Origin: Thiogranum sp.
GTDB lineage: Bacteria; Pseudomonadota; Gammaproteobacteria; DSM-19610
Direction of reading: 5' to 3'
Length of the DNA: 64,000 bases
NCBI GenBank assembly: GCA_030148915.1
Contig: JASBSN010000043.1
Span: 18,761 to 82,760, forward strand
Within the stretch, counting starts at the first letter, position 1. The number at the start of each line of letters is the position of its first letter. The notes beneath the pieces were generated by a model. The model ran no database searches. It saw only the letters and a program-made list of their open reading frames with translations, and was not told where the DNA came from. Below are positions 51,112 through 59,097 of the stretch, in pieces. The position numbers were made by a program, and so were the translations under genes.

Positions 51112-53937
51112 ATGAAAATCAAGAGCCAACTTGTTCTGACTTCGGTGGCGCTCGCCTTGGTCACGCTGATAGCGCTGGGCTCGATTGTCTATTACAGCGC
51201 AAAAAATGCGCTTTCAATGCAGGTGCTCGATAATCTTGAAAGCGTCGCCGCAGCGCAGAAACATAGAATAGCGAGCATTATCCAGCAGAACACCGAAAGG
51301 CTGGTGCTGGTTGCCTCCCGGACTCAGCTACGGATCAGTCTGCGGGAGTATCTCGCGGACCCCAACGGGCGATCGCTCAATCGTATGAACCGTATCCTCG
51401 CAGATGCCGCTGCCTCGATCAGCGATTTGCGCGGACTGTTTATTCAGTCTCCCGATGGCCGTATTGTCGCCTCAACGGATCCTACTTCGATCGGTAGGGT
51501 TCGCGCCGATGCCGAGTATTTTCGGGCCGCCCTGCGCGCGGATAGCGTGGATCTGATCCATCGCGATGATTCCGCTACCCACCGGCACGGGATCGGGCAC
51601 CTGGGGATCTATCTGGCGGGCTCCCTGTATCTGGATGAGCAGCGCCTCGGGGTGCTGGTCATCGATGTCGATGCGGCGAATATAATTCAGTCGGTAACCG
51701 ATTATCACGGGCTCGGAAGTACCGGCGAAACGCTGCTGGTGCGCCGGGATACTGACGGAAACGCCTTGTTTCTGACGCCTGCTCGGTTTGATCCGAATGC
51801 CGCGATGAGACGCTCGGTTCCGGCGGACGATCTCCAGTCGCCTTTTACCGAGGCGTTGCTCAAACAGGAGCAACTGTTCACCGACGCGACTGACTATACG
51901 GGGCATGGCGTGATCGCCGTAACGCGCTATATCGAGGGCACCGACTGGGGTCTGATTGTGCAGCGGCGTCACAGTGACGCCTATGCGCCGATTATCAGCA
52001 TGCGCCGCACATTGTTGTTGTTGAGCGGACTGTTTGCGGTGGGCGTGGTGCTGGCCGCGTTGTACATCGCTGGCACCATCACCCGGCCGATCACCCGCCT
52101 TACCGAGGTGGCGGGGCGAATCAGTGCCGGGGCGCTCAATGAGCGCGCCGAAGTCAGCAGCGTGGACGAAGTAGGTCTGCTGGCGCAAGCGTTCAATCAG
52201 ATGACCGAGGATCTGATCGAAGACATTCATGAGCGGCGCCAGGCCGAAGAGAAATTTCGGGCGCTGCTGAAGTCCGCGCCCGATGCCATCGTGATTATCG
52301 ACCATAGTGGTCAAATTACGCTGGCCAACCTGCAGGCCGAGCAGTTGTTCGGCTACGAGAGCGGGGAGCTGATCGGAAAGCCGGTGGAAACCCTGTTGCC
52401 CGAGCGCTACCGCGTGGGGCATGAATCCGTGCGCCAGCGTTATTTCTCCCGACCGCTTTTTCGACCGATGGGAGAAGACCTCGAGCTCTACGGTCTGCAT
52501 AAGGACGGCGCGGAGATTTCCATCGAGATCAGTCTGGCGCCTATAGAAACCGGCGAGGGACTGCTGGTGGCCAGCGCTATTCGCGATATCACCGAGCGTA
52601 AGCAGGCCGAGGCGCGCCTGGTGCGCCAGGCCAACTACGACACCTTGACGGGGCTGCCGAATCGCTCATTGGCTGCCGACCGGATGCCCCAGGCAATGGC
52701 CCGTGCGCGCAGAACGCGGCAGTCGCTCGCGGTGATGTTTCTGGATATTGATAATTTCAAAAACGTCAATGACACACTGGGCCATGCCGTGGGCGACAAA
52801 CTGCTGATCGAAGTGGCCCGTCGACTGAGTCGGTGCGCGCGTGACGACGATACGGTGGCGCGCCTGGGCGGCGACGAGTTTCTGCTCCTTCTCTCCGGTC
52901 TGGATGCACTCACCGCGGCCGAGACGGTGGCCGAGAAAATCCTCGAGGCACTGAGCCTTCCCTGCGTTCTGGACGGCCGCGAGCTGTTTCTCGGCGCCAG
53001 CATCGGCATCACCGGGTATCCAGAGGATGGCCACGACGCCGAAGTGCTGATGCGCAATGCCGATGCAGCGATGTATCGGGCCAAAGAAGCGGGAAGAAAT
53101 ACCTACCGCTTTTTTACCCCGGAAATGAATATTCAGTTGCTGAAACGCCTGGAGATGGAGTCGCATCTGCGCTACGCCGTCGACAAGGGCGAGTTGCGTG
53201 TTCATTTTCAGCCGCAGGTCGATATCAGAACGGGACGGTTGATCGGTGCCGAAGCGCTGTTGCGCTGGGATAACCCGGAGCTCGGATCCATCGCGCCGGA
53301 TGAATTCATTCCGCTGGCCGAAGAGACCGGGCTTATCAATCCCATCGGCGATTGGGTGTTGCGGCAGGCTTGTAGCGCGGCCCGCAGCTGGCAGGGTAGG
53401 ACCGAAGGTGCGATCCGCGTCTCGGTGAATATTTCGCCCGTGCAGTTTCGGGGAATCGATCTGGTTGCTACGGTTTCCCGCGCCCTGGAAGCCAGCGGTT
53501 TATCCGCCGCTCTACTGGAGCTGGAAATAACCGAGAGAGTGCTGATCGGAGATAATCCAGGTACCAGCCGCATCCTGCAGGACCTCAAACGGATGGGCGT
53601 GCGTCTGTCTCTGGATGATTTTGGTAAGGGTTATTCCTCCTTGAGTTATCTCAAGCGCTACCCCTTCGATGTGCTTAAAATCGACCGCTCGTTTGTCTCC
53701 GGAGTGACCGACAATGTCCAGGACGCGGCCTTATGCAAGGCGATTACCGCCATGGCGAGCAGTCTGAAACTGCGGGTAGTCGCAGAAGGCGTCGAGACGC
53801 AAAAACAGTGGGACTTCCTTCACGCCCACGGGGCGGATCTGGTGCAGGGCTACTACATCAGCAAGCCGCTGAGCGGCGACGCCTTCATGCACTTTGTCAG
53901 CGAAGAAAAAAGTTTCTGTCGGATTGTGCCCAAGTGA
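51112..53937 (+). CDS. Membrane sensor with Cache-like, HAMP, PAS, GGDEF and EAL domains
   Basis: This 941-residue protein has an N-terminal membrane segment (about 9-30), a Cache-like periplasmic domain to about 300, and a second membrane segment (about 300-322). HAMP (about 325-375), PAS (about 380-500), GGDEF (about 510-670) and EAL (about 690-930) follow. The GGDEF motif is intact (RLGGDEF), as are the I-site RxxD five residues before it (RDDD), EAL in GAEALLRW and DDFGKGYSS. It can therefore make and break c-di-GMP. The signal sensed is unknown. It is separated from the cytochrome gene by 150 bases with no obvious riboswitch. Confidence 0.9.
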   Translation: MKIKSQLVLTSVALALVTLIALGSIVYYSAKNALSMQVLDNLESVAAAQKHRIASIIQQNTERLVLVASRTQLRISLREYLADPNGRSLNRMNRILADAAASISDLRGLFIQSPDGRIVASTDPTSIGRVRADAEYFRAALRADSVDLIHRDDSATHRHGIGHLGIYLAGSLYLDEQRLGVLVIDVDAANIIQSVTDYHGLGSTGETLLVRRDTDGNALFLTPARFDPNAAMRRSVPADDLQSPFTEALLKQEQLFTDATDYTGHGVIAVTRYIEGTDWGLIVQRRHSDAYAPIISMRRTLLLLSGLFAVGVVLAALYIAGTITRPITRLTEVAGRISAGALNERAEVSSVDEVGLLAQAFNQMTEDLIEDIHERRQAEEKFRALLKSAPDAIVIIDHSGQITLANLQAEQLFGYESGELIGKPVETLLPERYRVGHESVRQRYFSRPLFRPMGEDLELYGLHKDGAEISIEISLAPIETGEGLLVASAIRDITERKQAEARLVRQANYDTLTGLPNRSLAADRMPQAMARARRTRQSLAVMFLDIDNFKNVNDTLGHAVGDKLLIEVARRLSRCARDDDTVARLGGDEFLLLLSGLDALTAAETVAEKILEALSLPCVLDGRELFLGASIGITGYPEDGHDAEVLMRNADAAMYRAKEAGRNTYRFFTPEMNIQLLKRLEMESHLRYAVDKGELRVHFQPQVDIRTGRLIGAEALLRWDNPELGSIAPDEFIPLAEETGLINPIGDWVLRQACSAARSWQGRTEGAIRVSVNISPVQFRGIDLVATVSRALEASGLSAALLELEITERVLIGDNPGTSRILQDLKRMGVRLSLDDFGKGYSSLSYLKRYPFDVLKIDRSFVSGVTDNVQDAALCKAITAMASSLKLRVVAEGVETQKQWDFLHAHGADLVQGYYISKPLSGDAFMHFVSEEKSFCRIVPK

Positions 53938-54061
53938 GTCGCGGCCGGTGGGCGGGAACGGCGCGACCTCAGACAGGCCGGGGGGCGGTCCGCAGGAAAC
54001 CCTAACGCCTGTCATGAAAGTGTTAACGCCAGGACGGTGTCAGTCAGCCGCCACGATTACA

Positions 54062-54095
54062 GGTGTTTCAGCCTGTATATACAGGCTGAAACACC
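54062..54095. repeat. 34-bp perfect palindrome
   Basis: GGTGTTTCAGCCTGTAT is followed at once by its reverse complement, giving a 34-base palindrome with no loop. It lies 125 bases after the GGDEF-EAL gene and 120 bases before the DUF599 gene. The core CTGTATATACAG resembles a LexA site but the spacing is 4, not 8. The lack of a T-run argues against a simple terminator; it may be an operator or repeat. Confidence 0.75.
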
Positions 54096-54214
54096 GCCTC
54101 AACGCTCACGACGGGGCAACATCCCGCTGTCACAAGGGCAGTGCCTTGCCGGGTGATCAGGTGTATAATGGTTCTCTTAACTAGACCCTACTGACGAATT
54201 AAAGTGCTCTGCCT

Positions 54215-54907
54215 ATGATCGGACCTATTAATGATATCGTAAGCTTTTGCGCCAGTGCCGCGCTGCTGGCAGGTTACCATATCTATCTGCGTGTGAAGTT
54301 ACGTCGCAATCCCCACTATACAATACAGGCCGTGAATCACGCCGCACGCAGTGCCTGGGTGAAGGGTATTATGGGGGACGAGTCCAAGGGCATACTGGGT
54401 GTGCAGACCTTGCGCAATTCCACCATGGCGGCGACCTTTCTGGCCTCCACGGCGGTGCTGCTGATCATCGGCACGCTGACCCTGAGCGAACAGACCGACA
54501 AGCTGGTCAACACCTGGCATTCGCTGAACGTTCTCGGTTCTTTACACCCCGGTCTGTGGACCGCCAAGCTGCTGTTTCTGTTGTCGGACCTGTTCCTGGC
54601 CTTTCTCAGCTTTGCCATGTCCGTGCGTCTTTACAACCATGTCGGTTACCAACTCAACGTACCCCTCAGGGACCGCTCGCCCTCGGTCAATCCGAAAAGC
54701 GTGGCGGTGCATCTCAACCGGGCCGGCTACTACTACAGCCTGGGCATGCGCGCTTATTATTTCGCCGTGCCGTTGGTATTCTGGCTCTTCGGTCCGCATT
54801 TCATGGCGGCGGCGACGTTGGTGTTGATCGCAGTGCTCTATCACGTCGACCGGGCACCCAAAGAAAAGGACGAGAGTGACGTGACCACACTGAGTGACGG
54901 ACTATGA
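54215..54907 (+). CDS. DUF599 membrane protein
   Basis: This 230-residue protein has about four hydrophobic segments: SFCASAALLAGYHIYL, ATFLASTAVLLIIGTLTL, LLFLLSDLFLAFLSFAMS and PLVFWLFGPHFMAAATLVLIA, each quoted in part. Length and the phrase KGIMGDESKGILGVQTLRNS match the DUF599 family, whose role is unknown. It starts 120 bases after the palindrome and its end overlaps the Sel1-repeat gene by four bases, so the two form an operon. Confidence 0.82.
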   Translation: MIGPINDIVSFCASAALLAGYHIYLRVKLRRNPHYTIQAVNHAARSAWVKGIMGDESKGILGVQTLRNSTMAATFLASTAVLLIIGTLTLSEQTDKLVNTWHSLNVLGSLHPGLWTAKLLFLLSDLFLAFLSFAMSVRLYNHVGYQLNVPLRDRSPSVNPKSVAVHLNRAGYYYSLGMRAYYFAVPLVFWLFGPHFMAAATLVLIAVLYHVDRAPKEKDESDVTTLSDGL

Positions 54908-55830
54908 AAAAGCGGTTGCTCGTAGCGACGCTGATCGCGGCAACTACGCTGTTGTCCAACGTCTCTACGGCCGATGACGCGCCGCCTATCGAGCTGACGA
55001 TGATTTCGCAGCATGCCGCGCAGGGCGATGCCGGCGCTCAGCTGCTCTATGGCCTGGCTTATCTGGAAGGACGCTATGCACTAAAACCCGACGACCGCAA
55101 AGCGCTGTATTGGCTGAGGCGCGCAGCGCGCGAGGGGCAACCCTATGCGCAGATGTTGGTGGGTAATCTTTACGCCCAGGGCAAGGGCGTGGATCAGGAT
55201 CCGGTGAGCGCGGTGTATTGGTGGCAAAAGGCCGCCCTGGCGGATAATCCGCAGGCAGAATTCGCTCTGGGCAAAGCCTATCTGGAAGGGCAGGGCGTGG
55301 GTAAAGATCCGACCCGCGCTATTCATTGGCTGACGCAGGCGGCCGAGCAGGGCGAAGCCGATGCCAGGTATTTGTTGGGCAGGATGTATTATGAGGGTTA
55401 CAACGTCCCGCAGGACGAGGCCCTGGGGAAGGACTGGCTGGCGCAGGCGGCCGCTCAGGGACACTCCGGCGCTATCAACCTATTGGGTGTGGCCGAACAC
55501 ATCGCCGAGTACACCACCATGGTCTACCAGCAGTCCGCCGAAGTGTTGCAGGCGAAGGCCGCGGCGGGCGATCCTCAGGCCGAATATGAACTCGGTCTGC
55601 GCTACGAAAGCGGCGCCTGGGACGTGGTGCGCAACGACGCGTTGGCGCTGAAATGGTTGCACCGGGCCGCCGCACACGGTAACCGGCACGCCATGACGAC
55701 CTTGTCTCATATCTATGCCGGTGGCCTGCTGGGAGTGACGCAGGATGCGCACCAAGCTGCTCAGTGGCAGGCCAGAGCCAAGTCGCCGGCCCCCCTACAG
55801 GGCTCGGAGCCCGCCGCAGCCGCACCATAA
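54904..55830 (+). CDS. Exported Sel1-like repeat protein
   Basis: This 308-residue protein has a signal peptide (LLVATLIAATTLLSNVSTA) and about seven Sel1-like repeats of 34-38 residues (AQYLLGLAYLEGRY, AQMLVGNLYAQGKGVDQD, AEFALGKAYLEGQGVGKD and similar, quoted in part). The repeats give a helical scaffold. Sel1 proteins often sit beside regulators as signal partners, and this one lies between a GGDEF-EAL protein and a histidine kinase. Its end has an Ala/Pro tail that may be a linker. Confidence 0.85.
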   Translation: MKKRLLVATLIAATTLLSNVSTADDAPPIELTMISQHAAQGDAGAQLLYGLAYLEGRYALKPDDRKALYWLRRAAREGQPYAQMLVGNLYAQGKGVDQDPVSAVYWWQKAALADNPQAEFALGKAYLEGQGVGKDPTRAIHWLTQAAEQGEADARYLLGRMYYEGYNVPQDEALGKDWLAQAAAQGHSGAINLLGVAEHIAEYTTMVYQQSAEVLQAKAAAGDPQAEYELGLRYESGAWDVVRNDALALKWLHRAAAHGNRHAMTTLSHIYAGGLLGVTQDAHQAAQWQARAKSPAPLQGSEPAAAAP

Positions 55831-56051
55831 CGGCGCATCCTCCCCGAGTTTTGCCGCCGCGGCGGATTTTCCTACAACCCCGGGGTGTGGTACTTTAATT
55901 TCTCCGTGCTCTTTATGGTGCGTAAAAACCAAGGAAGGCGCAGGCTTGGAAAAGGATTTCAGTCTCTTCTCTACCCACCGCGATTGTCGCCTTACGGCCG
56001 GAGTCGGTGCTCGTGCACGCTGGTGAGACGAATCCGTCCACAGGGCGATTT

Positions 56052-58574
56052 ATGCTGCGTTTCTTACGCGTCTCGGTGCCGCTGCTGCTGATTCTGGCGG
56101 TTGTCCTGTGGCTGCTCTATCGCAGCGAATTGAAGGTTCGCGAAGCGATGCAGCGCGCGGCCGGAGAAAGCTCCGTGCAACTCGCCAGCCAGACGATCAA
56201 AGTAGAACTGGGCGGTTTGCGTGGCGACCTGTTGTATCTCGCCGATGAGGTGTCGCTGCACGGCTGGCTCAGCAGTGGCGCGCGCGCCGACCGCGCCCGT
56301 CTGGGGGCCGATTTTCTGGCTTTCCTCCAACACCACAGGAATTACGATCAGGTGCGCTTTATCGATGCGCGCGGGCGTGAGGTGGTGCGCATCAATACCG
56401 ACGGCGGTCAGCCTGTACTGGTGCCGGACAGCGCCCTGCAGGATAAGTCGGGGCGTTACTATGTCAATAAGACACTGGCGTTGCGGGCCGGTCAGATCTA
56501 TATGTCGCCGTTCGACCTGAATATAGAAAACGGGGTTCTCGTCCAACCGATACAGCCGGTAATACGCCTGGGTACACCGATATTCGACGACGCCGGTCGT
56601 CTGCGCGGCCTGGTCATGCTGAGCTATCGGGGGCGGCGGATTCTGGACTATTTGGCTGAAATCGGCAGCCGTAACAATACCGCGCTTTGGCTGCTCAACG
56701 CCGATGGCTATTGGCTGCTGGGCCCCGATACGGCCACGGAGTGGGGGTTTATGTTTCCCGAGCGGCGCGAGATGCGCTTCCAGCGCAATTATGCGCAAGC
56801 CTGGGAAGCTATTCTCGCCGGGCCTGCTCAGGGTCAGCTGAAATTTGATCAAGTCGTTTTTACCTATTCGAAAATCAACCCGGACCAGACGCCAACCTGG
56901 CGTGGCGGGCGTGGCTGGGTATTGGTCGCGCCCATGCCCAGGGCCTCGCTCGCCGCCGATCTGGCGCTCTATGCACGCCATCTGTTTGTTGCGTATGCGG
57001 TGCTCGCCGCGCTCCTGCTTTTTGCCAGCGGGGTGATTACGTTCAAGGATACACAGCGGCGCCGGAGTGAGGCCAGGACGCGCGAGAGTGAAACGCGCTT
57101 TGGCGCCTTGCTGCAGGCCGCGCCCGATGCGATTGTCATCCTCGACCAGAGCGGGCGGATTAAGCTGATTAACTCTCAGGCGGAAGTCGGCTTCGGCTAT
57201 TCCCGCGAGGAACTCGTGGGGCGGCAGGTTGAGCAGTTGGTGCCGGCCTCGTTTCAAGAACAATACTGCGGTGATTTCGCCGGCTATCTGAAAAACCCCG
57301 TGCCCCGCAGTATGGGGGTGGAAGCGGAGTTGTCGATGTTGCGCAAAGACGGCACGGCATTCCCCGCCGAAATCCGCCTGAGTCCGCTGCACACCGGTCA
57401 GGGGATGCTGATAATCAGCATCATCCGTGATATCAGCGCCCGCCAACAGGCCGAAGAGGCTCAGCGCCAGCTGCAGTTGCGTTACCAGGAGCTGGTCAAC
57501 AACCTTCCCATCGGTGTCTATCGGAACACGCCGGGTGAACAGGGCAGCTTTATCGAAATCAATCACGCCATGGTGGATATCTTCGAGGCCGAGTCGGTCG
57601 AAGCGCTGTTGGCCCATTCGGTCAGCGATCTCTACTGTGATCCTCTCAAACGGCGGGAATTCAGCGAACGGCTTATGCGTCAGGGTTCCACCCGGGCCGA
57701 AGAGCTGCAGTTGAAAACGCTACGTGGCCGGCCGTTTTTCGCCGCGATCACCGCGGTGATGAAGCGTGATCGACAGGGGGAGGTATATTTTGACGGAATC
57801 GTGGAGGATGTCAGCGAACGCAAGGAGAGCGAGCGCAGTATCCGCCAGCTCAATGGCCGTCTGTACGCCCGCTCGGTGGAGCTGGAAACCATAAACCGGG
57901 AACTGGAAGCATTCAGTTACTCGGTTTCACACGACCTCAGAGCGCCTCTGCGGGCCATGGACGGCTTCAGTCTGACGCTGTTGCAGGACTATGCCGGACA
58001 ACTGGACGATAAGGGTAAGGATCGTCTTAACCGCATCCGCGCCGCGGCCCAGCGCATGGCCCTGCTGATCGACGATCTGCTCAAGCTTTCCCGCGTCAGC
58101 CGCACCGAGATCGTCTGGACACAGGTCGATCTGAGCCGCCTCGCGGAGGAAGTGATGGAAGAGTTACAGGCCAGTGAACCGCAACGCCGCGTCAGTTTTT
58201 CCGTGCAGCAGGGCCTGAGCGCCGGGGGTGATGCCCGTTTGCTGCGCATCCTGCTGGCCAATCTGCTCGGCAATGCCTGGAAATTTACCCGCCGTTGTGA
58301 GGAGGCAAAAATCGAGATGGGTGGCAACTCTGACCGGGAGGGCTATATTTACTCTGTGAGAGATAACGGCGCGGGGTTCGATATGACCTATGTTGATAAG
58401 CTGTTCGGCGCGTTTCAGCGCCTGCACGACAATCGGGAATTCCCCGGTAGCGGTATCGGTCTGGCGACCGCGCAGCGGGTGGTCAGCAAACACGGCGGCC
58501 GAATATGGGCCGAGGGCGAAGTCGGGCGGGGCGCTACCTTTTACTTTACCCTAGACAAAGGCGCAGACCTGTGA
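56052..58574 (+). CDS. Membrane sensor histidine kinase with PAS domains (phytochrome-class kinase core)
   Basis: This 840-residue protein has an N-terminal membrane segment, a Cache-like extracytoplasmic domain (about 35-310), a second membrane segment, two PAS domains (about 350-600) and a kinase core. The H-box is SVSHDLRAPLRAM with His627. HATPase blocks are NLLGNAWKFT, DNGAGFDMTYVDKLF and GSGIGLATA. The kinase core is of phytochrome type, which pairs with short Rcp1-like receivers; such a gene overlaps its stop (GTGA). I chose the ATG at 56052 since it opens directly on the first membrane segment. The signal is unknown. Confidence 0.88.
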   Translation: MLRFLRVSVPLLLILAVVLWLLYRSELKVREAMQRAAGESSVQLASQTIKVELGGLRGDLLYLADEVSLHGWLSSGARADRARLGADFLAFLQHHRNYDQVRFIDARGREVVRINTDGGQPVLVPDSALQDKSGRYYVNKTLALRAGQIYMSPFDLNIENGVLVQPIQPVIRLGTPIFDDAGRLRGLVMLSYRGRRILDYLAEIGSRNNTALWLLNADGYWLLGPDTATEWGFMFPERREMRFQRNYAQAWEAILAGPAQGQLKFDQVVFTYSKINPDQTPTWRGGRGWVLVAPMPRASLAADLALYARHLFVAYAVLAALLLFASGVITFKDTQRRRSEARTRESETRFGALLQAAPDAIVILDQSGRIKLINSQAEVGFGYSREELVGRQVEQLVPASFQEQYCGDFAGYLKNPVPRSMGVEAELSMLRKDGTAFPAEIRLSPLHTGQGMLIISIIRDISARQQAEEAQRQLQLRYQELVNNLPIGVYRNTPGEQGSFIEINHAMVDIFEAESVEALLAHSVSDLYCDPLKRREFSERLMRQGSTRAEELQLKTLRGRPFFAAITAVMKRDRQGEVYFDGIVEDVSERKESERSIRQLNGRLYARSVELETINRELEAFSYSVSHDLRAPLRAMDGFSLTLLQDYAGQLDDKGKDRLNRIRAAAQRMALLIDDLLKLSRVSRTEIVWTQVDLSRLAEEVMEELQASEPQRRVSFSVQQGLSAGGDARLLRILLANLLGNAWKFTRRCEEAKIEMGGNSDREGYIYSVRDNGAGFDMTYVDKLFGAFQRLHDNREFPGSGIGLATAQRVVSKHGGRIWAEGEVGRGATFYFTLDKGADL

Positions 58575-59008
58575 TCGACAGGTCCATTCTCCTGGTAGAG
58601 GACAACCCCGATGATGAGTTGCTGACGCTGAGCGCGCTGGAAGCGAATCGTATCGGTAACAAGGTGGTGGTGGCGCGCGACGGCGCCGAGGCGCTGGACT
58701 ATCTGCTGGCGACCGGAACGTACGCCGGGCGCGATGCCGCGGATCTGCCATCGGTGGTACTGCTGGATCTGAATTTACCGCGAATCAGCGGGCTGGAGGT
58801 GTTGCGCCGCATCCGCGCCGATGCCGTCATCGGTTTGTTGCCGGTAGTGATTCTCACCTCATCGGTCGAGGACGAGGACCGGGTCCAGGGATACCGGCTG
58901 GGCGCCAACAGTTACGTGCGCAAACCGGTTGATTTCGACGAGTTCATCAAGGCAGCCGGCCAGTTGGGCCTGTACTGGTTGTTGCTGAACCAGCCTCCCC
59001 CGGATTGA
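58571..59008 (+). CDS. Single-domain response regulator (Rcp1-like)
   Basis: This 145-residue receiver starts with GTG overlapping the kinase stop. It has the acidic pocket EDNPDD (10-15), phosphoacceptor Asp66 in LLDLNLP and Lys118 in YVRKP. The extra LLATGTYAGRD segment is typical of receivers that partner phytochrome-class kinases. It has no output domain, so it probably passes phosphate on to another protein or acts by binding. Confidence 0.92.
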   Translation: MIDRSILLVEDNPDDELLTLSALEANRIGNKVVVARDGAEALDYLLATGTYAGRDAADLPSVVLLDLNLPRISGLEVLRRIRADAVIGLLPVVILTSSVEDEDRVQGYRLGANSYVRKPVDFDEFIKAAGQLGLYWLLLNQPPPD

Positions 59009-59097
59009 GGCCGGATCTGCTACCACGACCCTCGAGTGCGACAGTTTGAGAAAGTCGGCCGGAGCGCCGCAAACGGATTACGAAAAGGAGTTGGCGC

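Noticed and set aside
54062..54095. LexA box in the 34-base palindrome
   Set aside because: The core has CTGT and ACAG 4 bases apart, whereas LexA sites need 8, and no SOS gene follows.
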